Assembly: GCF_000020685.1 (NCBI RefSeq)
Contig: NC_012527.1
Span: 86,001 to 150,000, forward strand
Source of the DNA: Deinococcus deserti VCD115
Lineage (GTDB): Bacteria; Deinococcota; Deinococci; Deinococcales; Deinococcaceae
Length of the DNA: 64,000 nt
Direction: 5' to 3'
The position numbers and the translations under genes are program-made. Every line of letters begins with the position of its first letter. The first letter of the stretch is position 1. The notes beneath the pieces were generated by a model. The model was not told the DNA's origin and made no database searches. It saw nothing but the letters and a program-made list of their open reading frames with translations. This document shows, piece after piece, positions 10,501 through 17,884 of the stretch.

Positions 10501-10691
10501 TGCTGGAACACGACCCGTACGACCAGCGCATGCTGGCTCTGACACTGCGCGCGCTTCAGAGCAGCGGCAACCGCCGGGGAGGGCAGAAGCTGTATCAGGA
10601 GATCGCAGCACGCTTCGCTGAGGTCGGCGAGGTGCTTGTGCCGCTGCAGGCCCTCCTGGAAAGGCCCTTATCGAACTCCCGCAGCACCTGA
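7566..10691 (+). CDS. Large signalling ATPase with TPR repeats and C-terminal BTAD/winged-helix region
   Basis: The 1041-residue protein starts with a P-loop NTPase domain: Walker A GDPGVGKS (31-38) and a Walker B-like VLYVKD with Asp117. Residues about 330-800 are helical TPR-like repeats. From about 825 a winged-helix segment (RLSVLGSVQLHRG) is followed by a bacterial transcriptional activation domain of TPR type, as in SARP/AfsR-like proteins but in the reverse order. It is probably a cytoplasmic regulator that couples nucleotide binding to transcription. The GTG start lies 8 bases after a TAGACT -10-like element, so the mRNA may be leaderless. Deinococci carry many such proteins. The signal is unknown. 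Confidence 0.8.
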   Translation: MSRREDLVHQISRRLAALSTRRGGLAVALWGDPGVGKSWTAAEVLRALPLRSAEVQASAPLSSVIVSLPRPARLPVWTEEALRRLERREVIAPDDMGDVLTSLLSELAPFVLYVKDLHEASAEQLRLWQAVAGGVTRSRGVGLMATSRQPPPAPFEVQALGLLDQEETAVLLNQTLGACLPAEAAEWIGQHAAGNPLFSIEYLRFLIRQGCLWNDGERWHWRAPRESRIPTSVEALISHLCHTPPLSAPAQAALEARAMLTAGMAPAVWAQVAGLEATQLQHACEELDHRGILREGQFVHRLYQDVELHHLTPARRRLISRRAVSALLETDVEAAATFVVHAELPGNDALPLLRRAAGSAQSGGRHRQAAEYLSQAVQHAHGGERAQLALAAARLWRDHEPRRVIALAEEVLEIEPRNLDAAFLLAGALVLQGEEERATRLIRSLQDSAELEPLWLFQLISLHADRNDYVGVMTLWQEHPGLHHLAPPSVLAQVVRALDFVGQPTEACTLAAQALEHRGLTGPERTALLFARCRALYSAGNLEAAEADASEVVTLTEAGQRVHECARGLSTRATIRDTLGRYPEALADAQTSLKLFASLGVARDYAQQQSRLACLLLEYGDYEQAETLLHEGHEVMKRAGVSHFLALCEYNLAYLYLEQNPPFGGTLALKYAHAGLQHARQAGSPLIVAQTAAMAARAEAIHGTPQHALELADEALDLTQQLGTSHDTAWAIWARGFALEACGRPAEALASFQAAADELAGRGLTLWAHRLGLEADRLAGDATAAGAKLAFFREHELRNWVNVTGRYFPGLAGEHPVQAPAPASVRLSVLGSVQLHRGAEALRYKGQKGKELLACLLEARLAGQHEVRQLTLQETLYPELQDGAAVSALQQLVYRLRQVLGPEVIQRTDGGYRLGAAESDAEDFLRTNDARLWRGPYLEDLGAGQDAAVEEALYHALERQAHELLASDAREAARVGRILLEHDPYDQRMLALTLRALQSSGNRRGGQKLYQEIAARFAEVGEVLVPLQALLERPLSNSRST

Positions 10692-10966
10692 CACGTTCGT
10701 TTCTTCTGGTCGCCGCAATGGGGCGTGAAGTGAACATCCCCCAGGTGCAGTCGGGCGCTATGAGGCTGCTACGAACGAATGGAATTGGTCGTGAAGATTG
10801 CACTCAATGTTAAGAAGAGTTGAACGTGTAAAGCGATGCTCAGCTCTAGAGTGCGTTTATCAACCTCATGGAGTTCCCGTAAGTCTCAAGCAGCTTGCGA
10901 CAAACCGCTTTGTTCCCTTAGTACTTACTCTTATGGTAAGACTGCCTTGCCCTTGTTGGAGTCCCG

Positions 10967-11815
10967 ATGAAGAGAATCCTGTCCCTCCTGGCCGTTACGG
11001 CTGCACTTAGCGCTTCCGCCAGCGCGAGCTCCGTCATGAACGTCAGCATTGCTTCCAAGGAATTGGGGCGTGACTGGTCGTACAACGTGTACCTGCCCAC
11101 CGGGTACAACCCCAGTAAAGCCAACTACCCCGTGCTGTACCTGCTGCACGGCAACGGCGGCAATGAAAATGATTAGGTGGTCAATGGCAACGTCAAACAG
11201 CACGCCGACCGCCTGATTGGCAAAGGCGAAATGCCACCCACCATCATCGTCATGCCCAGTGCGAATACCACCTGGTACGTCGACCGTAAAAAAAAAATGG
11301 AGAGCGCGTTCATCAATGAACTCATCCCGCACGTAGACAGGACCTACAGCACCATTGCGAAACGCGACGGCCGCATGATCGGTGGTCTGTCCATGGGTGG
11401 ATACGGCACCGTCCGCTTCGTCATGAAGTACCCGGAGCTCTTCCGCTCTGCCGCGGCGCTTTCCCCAGCCATCTACGATCCGGAAGTACCCAGCAGTTCC
11501 AGCGCCCGCCGCGTCGGTGTGTTCGGCGCAAGCGAGTTCGACCCTGCCGTGTGGACGGAACTCAACTACCCCAAACTTCTGCCTGGCTTCCTCTCGAAGA
11601 AAATCCAGGTACCGATGTACATCAACTCCGGCGACGATGACGTCTTCCTTATCCACAAGGACGCGACCAACCTGTACGAGCGCCTACGCATGAATGGTCA
11701 GCCCGCGCAGCTTCGCATAGTCGAAGGCGGGCATGCGTGGGACGTCTGGGAGTCCACGATCAGCGACGCCATGAAGTACATGGCCAGCTTCGTCAGTCGC
11801 CCTACGCCAAAGTAA
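10967..11815 (+). pseudogene. Secreted esterase (alpha/beta fold) interrupted by one in-frame TAG
   Basis: Residues 1-20 are a signal peptide (MKRILSLLAVTAALSASASA). The frame then runs to YLLHGNGGNEND, a TAG codon at 11174-11176, and continues in the same frame with VVNGNV to the natural end. Relatives of this putative-esterase family have Trp after END, so TGG to TAG by one G-to-A change explains the stop. Everything else looks intact: nucleophile GLSMGGYG (Ser142 if the stop counts as residue 70), an acidic SGDDDVF segment and EGGHAWDVW. Internal restart at 11177 would lose the oxyanion region and the signal peptide. A strong terminator follows. It is either a single-lesion pseudogene, an assembly error or a suppressed stop. 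Confidence 0.8.
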
Positions 11816-11818
11816 CCC

Positions 11819-11868
11819 AACGAAACGCAGGCAGGCTCCCTGTACGGGGAGGCTGCCTGCGCTTCGTT
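11819..11868 (+). terminator. Strong terminator after the esterase
   Basis: An imperfect stem of about 22 bp (AACGAAaCGCAGGCAG paired with CTGCCTGCGcTTCGTT, extended inward by GCTCCC/GGGGAG) starts 3 bases after the esterase stop. Confidence 0.7.
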
Positions 11869-12213
11869 GCTGCCTGACGCGGGACTTCTGTCGGCGCCAC
11901 AGCGCGTACGAAAGAAGTCAGACGGAAAAACCGCCGCGAGGCTTATCTTCTGCCAGCACTGTAGTAGGGAACCTCCGGTGGAGATCCGCGCCCTGTGCTC
12001 TGAGGTTACCGCCTCAATTCGGCGTGGCCACCCCACGGAATGCACCACGCCGGATATTTGTCGGCGCCCCCCGCACTTCCTGGAGCAGCCGTCCAGCTGG
12101 TCGCAGTAGCCTCAGACTGTGTGATCGTTGGAATCCAGACGTCAATGGCGGGCGTTCGCGTTAGTCAGGTGTTACCTCTTCCTGCTTACGGTAAGCACCA
12201 GGAAGGAGGAATC
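11869..12213. other. Gene-free stretch
   Basis: About 345 bases between the esterase terminator and the zinc-ribbon gene. I see no coding signal and no obvious promoter boxes. Confidence 0.4.
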
Positions 12214-12423
12214 GTGACCACGAACGCCGTGTCGTACCACATTTGCCCCAAATGCTCCCGGGCCGTGCCTGCCGAATCCCAGGAGCTGTTCTGCCCCAAC
12301 GACGGAACAAAACTTCTAACGATATGCCCAGGCTGCTCCGGGCTCATCCTGTCACCGTATTCACAGTTTTGTTCGCGATGCGGCCATCCGTATATTAGCT
12401 CGCTTCATGACGCGGGCGACTGA
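12214..12423 (+). CDS. Small double zinc-ribbon protein
   Basis: A GTG start at 12214 sits 4-5 bases behind GGAAGGAGG, which is decisive; the longer frame upstream to 12040 has no such site. The 69 residues contain CPKC followed by FCPNDG and then CPGC followed by FCSRCG, two treble-clef or rubredoxin-like zinc knuckles. The first has an Asp in place of the fourth Cys. It is a cytoplasmic metal-binding protein, perhaps an adaptor or a nucleic-acid-binding protein. No neighbour indicates a partner. Confidence 0.65.
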   Translation: MTTNAVSYHICPKCSRAVPAESQELFCPNDGTKLLTICPGCSGLILSPYSQFCSRCGHPYISSLHDAGD

Positions 12424-12589
12424 GGCTGGCGCAAGTTCGCTTTGACTTTGGTCCTTGGCTGCGTGGTGTTACTTGCCTATCCCGCACGCATCAATTCCTT
12501 TCACGGGCACGAGATTCATTGGTACACCGCTGGCGCCATGAGGTCCGAAGTTTCGATTTCCGTTAGTAGAACGTGAGCAGGTATAGCTC

Positions 12590-12739
12590 ATGGTGGCTGA
12601 AAGGAGGAAAAGCATGTTCTGTGGTCTGGTGCGCTCCGCTTGGCACCAGGAACGAGACATCGGCTTGATATCCCTGTTCCAGCAAGCCGGACCAAAACGT
12701 ATTCCCGTATCTAGCCCCACCATTTTTCACGGCACGTAA
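12590..12739 (+). CDS. Possible 41-49-residue peptide with consensus ribosome binding site
   Basis: ATG at 12614 follows AAAGGAGGAAAAGC, a near-perfect ribosome binding site, and reads 41 codons to TAA at 12737; an in-frame ATG at 12590 would add 8 residues. The peptide (MFCGLVRSAWHQERDIGLIS and onward) resembles nothing I know. It lies in the 390-base gap before the lipoprotein pair and may be a leader peptide or a random frame. Confidence 0.3.
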   Translation: MVAERRKSMFCGLVRSAWHQERDIGLISLFQQAGPKRIPVSSPTIFHGT

Positions 12740-12813
12740 CGGTGCCCATGTCGCACAGCGAAGTTGAATGCGGGCTTCCTTTGCCCTGCGGTTGATCCGC
12801 TCAAGAGGTCATC

Positions 12814-13323
12814 ATGATGCGAACAATGTTGTCCCTGGTTCCCCTTTTGGTGGTGCTTGCCGCCTGTAATCCCCAAACCTCCACCATCCCAAACCCACAG
12901 GATCCCTACGCTGGACTGCCGGCCCCACTGCCCAGCGCGCGGACGGAAGGAATATTCGCCGCTCAGACAAACGCGGCCGTGCGCGTCGGAGGGGTAACGC
13001 TGCAAAGAGGAGCCGTCGCCACCTACGTGGACCTGCAGGAGACCGACGGGCGTGTGCAGGGATTTGCACTGTTCCGGGGCCTCGATAAGCGCGAGCAGCG
13101 CGTCGAACTCTCGGGAACAAGCCAGGACGGAAAGGTCACCGTCCCTCTTTCAGTGAACGTCTGCGGAGAGAATATTGACCTCACGCTGTACGGCACCATC
13201 AATCCCGCCACCACCGTCAACTTTGCGGGAGGCTCCAGGACCGTGAAGTGCTATGGCGTAAACGTCACGGCTACGGTTGATCCCTTCAAGGTTGACCGCG
13301 TGCCTACTGGCGGTGCCCAGTGA
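12814..13323 (+). CDS. Lipoprotein, beta-rich, hypothetical
   Basis: The 169-residue protein begins with a lipoprotein signal (LLVVLAAC, lipidated Cys at 18), followed by a Pro-rich linker and a beta-rich domain with two Cys (VNVCGENIDL and RTVKCYGVN) that could form a disulfide. It would be anchored in the outer face of the cytoplasmic membrane or exported further. Its stop overlaps the GTG start of the next lipoprotein gene by four bases (GTGA), so the two are translationally coupled. Function unknown. Confidence 0.7.
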   Translation: MMRTMLSLVPLLVVLAACNPQTSTIPNPQDPYAGLPAPLPSARTEGIFAAQTNAAVRVGGVTLQRGAVATYVDLQETDGRVQGFALFRGLDKREQRVELSGTSQDGKVTVPLSVNVCGENIDLTLYGTINPATTVNFAGGSRTVKCYGVNVTATVDPFKVDRVPTGGAQ

Positions 13324-15044
13324 ATCGCCGCCTGAAGCTTGCCGCGCTGCTGCTGTCCCCATTGATTGGGGCGTGCAGCATGCCCAATATCGAATCTGCT
13401 GGGATCTCAGTCGCTCCTGGAAGCCTGCAACTCAGTGCTCCCGAAGTGAACGTGCCGCTGGGTGGCAGCGGCAAAGTTTCTGTCAAAGTCATCAAAAATT
13501 GCATCAGCCCAGAAGAGCAGGCCACCGCCGATATCATCCTTGCCAAGGTGACGCCTGACGGCTGTCACTACGTCGATGAAAACGGCGAACAGAGGGATCA
13601 CAAAGAGAACGTTTGGGTCGGCACACAATTCTCAAGCACGCCTGAGCCCTCAATCTACGACAGCAATCCGAAACCGGAAATCTGGTACACGGGAAAAATA
13701 CCAGACGGTCTTTCCATTCAGTGGGCTAATCAGCCTGCTGAGGAGCAACGGGGTGAGGTTATTCTTGCCGGAAAGCAGGGGGACATCTCCTCAACGGAAC
13801 TCACGGTCCGGACTACTTCCACTGTGAAACCAGGAAGCTACGTCCTGCATGTGACCGACAATTCATCAGGCCGACATAACTCGGCTCACAACGTCAAGCT
13901 GACCGTAAACGTGACGGCACCGGTGCCCAAATCAATTACGGGCATTAGCGCAAGCGCCCAGCCCACGACGATCACGGCAGGCCAGACCGCCCTGATGAGT
14001 GCCTCCCTGACCGGGACAGGGGATTTCGACCGGACAGTACGGTGGAGCGTCATGAGCGGCGGCGGAAGCCTGAGTGCGTCTACTGGAGCCTCTGTGACCT
14101 ACACCTCTCCTTCACAGGCCACGACAGCCATCATCCGCGCGGCCAGCGCCGCCAATCCAAGCGTGTACAAGGACCTGACTGTGACGGTCAAGCCCCCGCC
14201 ACCGACCATCACCGGCGTAAGTGTCACGGCAACGCCGACAACCATTCCGAGTGGCGGCAGCAGCACTCTGCGGGCCACCGTCAGCGGCACCAACAACTTC
14301 AACCCGGCGGTGACCTGGAGTATCGTGAGCGGCGGCGGCACATTGAGCAGCACCAGCGGAGATACGGTCACGCTGACGGCTCCAGCTGGCCCAGCAAATA
14401 TTACGGTGCGTGCCAGCAGCGTAGCTGATATGAGCAAGAACGACACCGTTACGGTAGAGGTAGCGGCGCCTGATCCCCAGCCCGGTACGGCGCAGCTTGA
14501 GGGGACCATCACGAACTGGAACGCGAGCTCGACCGGTGGGCAGGTAAGCATTGAAACATCAAACGCTGACCACACGGCACTAACGGTGCTGAGCAGCGCC
14601 CCTGTAAACCAGAACGGCACGTTTACCCTGACCCTGCCCGTACCGTCGACCCTGGACCCCTACACCATTGATTTTGGGCAGAGCTGCACCAAGAACGTTC
14701 AACCTGCCGATCTGCGGGTGGCCGGGGGCAGCCTCTACGTCACGCGGGACAATGTCAAACGGTATCTCGACAGTGACGCCAGTGTCCGCCTGTCATTCCT
14801 GATCTACGTAGATCGCGCGGGCAGCGTAGACGCTCAGTGCACCAGTACCTACACAAAGCCTGACGGAACGGTCATGACCGAGCGTGTGGAATACAAGTAC
14901 ACCTTCGCGGCCGCCGGTTGGTACCCGGTGTACCTCACGGTGTCGCAGACTAACGCCACCACCACTGTGTACACCCACACCAGCGGGCCCCTCAGCGGAG
15001 CCCCCAGCAGCTACATCGAGTCGGATCCCGTCGCTACCCCCTGA
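13320..15044 (+). CDS. Lipoprotein with two tandem Ig-like (Big-type) domains
   Basis: A GTG start overlaps the previous stop. The signal peptide ends in LIGAC (Cys 19). After an N-terminal beta domain (about 25-195), two repeats of about 95 residues follow: ITGISASAQPTTITAGQTAL... and ITGVSVTATPTTIPSGGSST..., both with the VTWS(I/V)xSGGGxLS core typical of bacterial Ig-like or PKD-like adhesive modules. The last 170 residues form another beta domain with two Cys. Probably a surface-exposed binding or structural lipoprotein acting with the smaller lipoprotein upstream. The two repeats are similar enough to indicate internal duplication. Confidence 0.75.
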   Translation: MNRRLKLAALLLSPLIGACSMPNIESAGISVAPGSLQLSAPEVNVPLGGSGKVSVKVIKNCISPEEQATADIILAKVTPDGCHYVDENGEQRDHKENVWVGTQFSSTPEPSIYDSNPKPEIWYTGKIPDGLSIQWANQPAEEQRGEVILAGKQGDISSTELTVRTTSTVKPGSYVLHVTDNSSGRHNSAHNVKLTVNVTAPVPKSITGISASAQPTTITAGQTALMSASLTGTGDFDRTVRWSVMSGGGSLSASTGASVTYTSPSQATTAIIRAASAANPSVYKDLTVTVKPPPPTITGVSVTATPTTIPSGGSSTLRATVSGTNNFNPAVTWSIVSGGGTLSSTSGDTVTLTAPAGPANITVRASSVADMSKNDTVTVEVAAPDPQPGTAQLEGTITNWNASSTGGQVSIETSNADHTALTVLSSAPVNQNGTFTLTLPVPSTLDPYTIDFGQSCTKNVQPADLRVAGGSLYVTRDNVKRYLDSDASVRLSFLIYVDRAGSVDAQCTSTYTKPDGTVMTERVEYKYTFAAAGWYPVYLTVSQTNATTTVYTHTSGPLSGAPSSYIESDPVATP

Positions 15045-15065
15045 AGTTCCATAACACATCACTCT

Positions 15066-15104
15066 GCAGCCGCGAGACTTTGTCCTTTGGGATCTCGCGG
15101 CTGC
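15066..15104 (+). terminator. Terminator after the lipoprotein pair
   Basis: A 12-bp perfect stem GCAGCCGCGAGA / TCTCGCGGCTGC with a 15-base loop begins 22 bases after the stop codon. No U tract follows. Confidence 0.5.
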
Positions 15105-15344
15105 GAGTGTCGTGACGGGAGCAAAAGCCATTGCTGACGTTATCCAAAGCCTTTCTGTACTCCATCGCGGGTCGCCATGAAAAAAGCTGGACAGTCCAGA
15201 GCCAGTGGCCCGACGCTGCAGCAGATCCTCGGAACTCCCCCGTGGCCAGCAACAACAAGGGGCTTCGGGCACTGTCACATACCCGAACCGACTCTTCCAA
15301 CACCGGACTGACTGATTAAGAAGCACCATCGCACGGTCCTGGGT

Positions 15345-15372
15345 TTGACCGACCTCTAGCAAGACATACTGT
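15345..15372 (+). promoter_or_regulatory. Promoter of the YqhA-family gene
   Basis: TTGACC, 16 bases, TACTGT. The -10 element ends 4 bases before the GTG at 15377, which implies a leaderless or near-leaderless mRNA and excludes the GTG at 15371 as the start. Confidence 0.5.
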
Positions 15373-15376
15373 GCAG

Positions 15377-16051
15377 GTGAGCCAGCAAAGCCCTGATCAT
15401 CATTCCAAACGGGACCTGTTCAGTGACCTGATCGGCCGCACGCGTTTTGTTGTTCTGATTGCGGTTATTGCGGTGCTGCTGGTTTCTTTCAGTCTATTTT
15501 TGCAGGGCACGTTCCTGGCCCTGCACACCATCTATGAGACCTGGCACGACATGTTGACCAAAGGCATCTCAAGCCAGTCGGGAACACTGGCCGTCGAGTT
15601 CCTGGAGGTCGTGGGCACCATGCTCAAGGCGGTCGTGTTCTATCTGATTGGTGTGGGTCTGTACTCGCTGTTCATCAAGCCTCTGAATCTGACTTCAGCT
15701 CTGGGTGTGGAAAGCCTGAGTGACCTTGAACAGAAAGTCGTTTCCGTCATTATCGTTATTCTCGGCGTGACGTTTCTGGAGCATTTCATCCGCTGGCAGA
15801 ATCCACTCGAAACCCTTTATTTCGCGGGTTCACTGGCGCTGGCGGGTGGGGCGCTGGTGTTTTTTCAGACGGTGCATCGGGGAAAGGGCAGCGACCTGCA
15901 ACAGCCGGAAGCAAAACTTCGTGCCCGCCGTGAGTTGTTTGAGCATGATACGGAGCAGCTTGTGATCAGTGAACGGGACGTCAAACGGGCCGAACATGCC
16001 ACCCAAGCCAAAATAGAGGGCAAAGTAGAGGCTGAGGCCGGCTCCGAGTAG
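15377..16051 (+). CDS. YqhA/UPF0114-family membrane protein
   Basis: About 224 residues with four predicted membrane helices (near residues 25-45, 75-98, 118-136 and 142-160) and a charged C-terminal tail of about 55 residues. The segments LIGVGLYSLFI, LEQKVVSVIIVILGVTFLEH and the general plan match the YqhA family, inner-membrane proteins of unknown biochemical role. I chose the GTG at 15377 from the promoter position. A perfect terminator follows. The tail is longer and more charged than in short members of the family. Confidence 0.75.
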   Translation: MSQQSPDHHSKRDLFSDLIGRTRFVVLIAVIAVLLVSFSLFLQGTFLALHTIYETWHDMLTKGISSQSGTLAVEFLEVVGTMLKAVVFYLIGVGLYSLFIKPLNLTSALGVESLSDLEQKVVSVIIVILGVTFLEHFIRWQNPLETLYFAGSLALAGGALVFFQTVHRGKGSDLQQPEAKLRARRELFEHDTEQLVISERDVKRAEHATQAKIEGKVEAEAGSE

Positions 16052-16067
16052 GAGACACTTGAACGAA

Positions 16068-16109
16068 ACAGAGCTTCAGGAGCGAGCCTGTTCGCTCCTG
16101 AAGCTCTGT
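16068..16109 (+). terminator. Terminator after YqhA-family gene
   Basis: A perfect 18-bp stem (ACAGAGCTTCAGGAGCGA paired with its complement) has a 6-base loop and is followed by CTTTG. The stem could also serve the convergent TerC gene. Confidence 0.8.
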
Positions 16110-16245
16110 CTTTGCGGGTCGGAAGCAGCCGTTGTGGCATGCAGTCAATGTCCTTTGTGTAGTCCTGCCACTCTTCAGATCAATCAGGAATGGTGGTTGT
16201 CATACAAGGCCCCCAAGCTGGGGTTCCCGGTCTATGGCCGGGCTC

Positions 16246-17268
16246 CTATAGCTGTGGTTTGGCTGCCGGTCCTGGGGTACGGTTCTTCCACAGGCTTGTC
16301 AGGATACCGCCCGCCAGGATACTGAGCGTGATCCCCAGGCTCAGTGCCGGGTCCATCTTGCCGAAAAGCTGAGTGTAGAAAATCTTGCCGCCAATAAACA
16401 TCAGGACCAGGGCAAGCGCTGGCTTCAAGGCTTCGAAGCGGTGAATCAGTGCGTCCAGGGCAAAGTACAGGGCACGCAGGCCAAGGATGGCAAAGATGTT
16501 GCTGGTGTAGACCAGAAAAGGGTCTTGTGTAATGGCGAAGATAGCTGGGATCGAATCAACTGCGAACACCAGGTCCGCTGCTTCCACCAGAACCAGGGCC
16601 AGAAGCAGGGGCGTGGCGTGCAGACGCCGCCGACCGCCGGCCTCCGGCAGCCGGGTCAGGAACTTCTGGCCGTCAAGCTCGGAACTCACGGGAATGATGC
16701 GTTTGAGCAGCCGCACCACCGGATGACGTTCGAGATCGGGCGCGTCCGAATGGCCACCTCTGGCCAGCAGCAATTTGATGCCGGTCAGCAGGAGGAAGGC
16801 GCCGAACACCCACATGATCCAGTCGAACTGGGTCACCAGAGCCGTACCGAGCCCAATCATCAGCCCACGCAGGACGATGACACCGAGAATGCCCCACACC
16901 AGAACCCGGTGTTGCAGGTGTCTGGGAATGGCCAGTGCTCCAAAAATCACACTGATGACAAAGACGTTGTCGAGCGCCAGTGCCTTCTCGACAGCGAAGC
17001 CAGTCAGGTACTCGATACCGCTCTGGGGGCCAAGCGTCGACCAGACCCACACCCCGAACAGCAGGGCAACGCTAATGTAGAAGAGACTCAGTTTGAGGCT
17101 CGCTTTCACCCCAATCTCGTGGGGCTGCCCTGCACCTGAAGCAGCCTGGGCCTCGCGGCGCTTTCCAAGGACGCCCAGGTCAAAAGCCAGCAGGGCCATG
17201 ACCAGGGTGATAAACATCAGCCACATCCAGGCGGGTTTGCCCAACCAGAGGTCAAGAAGGAATTCCAT
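16246..17268 (-). CDS. TerC-family integral membrane protein, probable manganese exporter
   Basis: The 340-residue protein has about nine membrane helices with the family's acidic signature segments: ALDNVFVISVIF and LVEAADLVFAVDSIPAIFAIT, whose Asp/Glu residues lie in the membrane and are thought to bind metal. An 80-residue soluble loop lies in the middle. The start at 17268 follows AAAAGGAGC; the longer upstream frame runs through the riboswitch and is not coding. TerC/Alx-family members export Mn2+ in characterised bacteria, and the yybP-ykoY-type leader here supports that role. Manganese balance is central to oxidative-stress resistance in deinococci. Confidence 0.9.
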   Translation of the reverse strand: MEFLLDLWLGKPAWMWLMFITLVMALLAFDLGVLGKRREAQAASGAGQPHEIGVKASLKLSLFYISVALLFGVWVWSTLGPQSGIEYLTGFAVEKALALDNVFVISVIFGALAIPRHLQHRVLVWGILGVIVLRGLMIGLGTALVTQFDWIMWVFGAFLLLTGIKLLLARGGHSDAPDLERHPVVRLLKRIIPVSSELDGQKFLTRLPEAGGRRRLHATPLLLALVLVEAADLVFAVDSIPAIFAITQDPFLVYTSNIFAILGLRALYFALDALIHRFEALKPALALVLMFIGGKIFYTQLFGKMDPALSLGITLSILAGGILTSLWKNRTPGPAAKPQL

Positions 17269-17335
17269 GAGTACGCTCCTTTTCAACGGAGCGCCGCACA
17301 GATGTGTCCAGGGGCCAGCTGCTGGCCAACGGGAG

Positions 17336-17379
17336 CCAGACCTGGACAGGCACCGTGAGGCGGTCCTGTCCGGGTCTGG
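17336..17379 (-). promoter_or_regulatory. Riboswitch expression-platform hairpin
   Basis: On the minus strand CCAGACCCGGACAGG pairs with CCTGTCCAGGTCTGG across a 14-base loop. Its 5' arm includes the CCCGG that could close the P1 helix of the aptamer, so the two structures exclude each other. No U tract follows, so control might be through Rho or access to the coding region. Confidence 0.6.
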
Positions 17380-17475
17380 CCCTTGCTGTGCGGAACGGGG
17401 CAGCATTGCCGCCCGAAATGACGTCCTCGCACTCCCTGTCCATCAGCAGACAGGGCAGCGTACTCCCCCGGAATT
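17371..17475 (-). ncRNA. yybP-ykoY-type manganese riboswitch
   Basis: Reading the minus strand upstream of terC: GGGGGAGTA (17469-17461), the family's hallmark; then the P2 hairpin CCCTGTC/GGACAGGG; then GACGTCATTTCG, matching the conserved L3 region; the P3 extension GGGCGGC/GCTGCCC; closing GTGCG/CGCAC; and AGCAAG before the P1 3' strand CCCGG, which can pair with the initial CCGGG. This element senses Mn2+ and commonly controls TerC-family exporters. A covariance-model search would settle it. Confidence 0.85.
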
Positions 17476-17479
17476 GTGA

Positions 17480-17744
17480 AAATTAAATCAAGAATATGAA
17501 GGCAGCACTGTGCAATCGTCACAAACAGGAAATTGATCGCATCTTCTGAATATTTTTGCAGGGCAGTTGTTCAGTGCTGTAGCTGAGAGCCGTGTCTGGT
17601 GTCTCTGATAAACACTGCTGCTGAGCAGGGGGCATAGACCCTAGAGGGAAGGTGCCTCAGGAAAGAACCTGTATTGGTAGGTACTTCTGAATCACGTCCT
17701 GCACGGTGAACAGATACTAGTCAAGCCATACTTTCCATAAAAGA
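17480..17744. other. Gene-free AT-richer stretch
   Basis: Contains the presumed minus-strand promoter of the terC leader and otherwise no gene or repeat I can support. Confidence 0.4.
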
Positions 17745-17773
17745 TTGACGGAATCCCTATTTCTGCTTATGGT
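17745..17773 (+). promoter_or_regulatory. Sigma-70-type promoter upstream of the GH43 pseudogene
   Basis: TTGACG, 17 bases, TATGGT, about 110 bases before the ATG at 17885. Confidence 0.5.
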
Positions 17774-17884
17774 TGTTAGCGTTCACAAGAAATTTGACCC
17801 GTCCACTCTCTAGCTGGGACATGGATCAATAGCTTTATTGCCAACAGCCATCTCACGAGCTCATTATCTTAACAAGGGTGCTTT

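Noticed and set aside
12469..12723. 84-codon minus-strand frame
   Set aside because: No start signal, low-complexity composition; the opposite strand has a better candidate.
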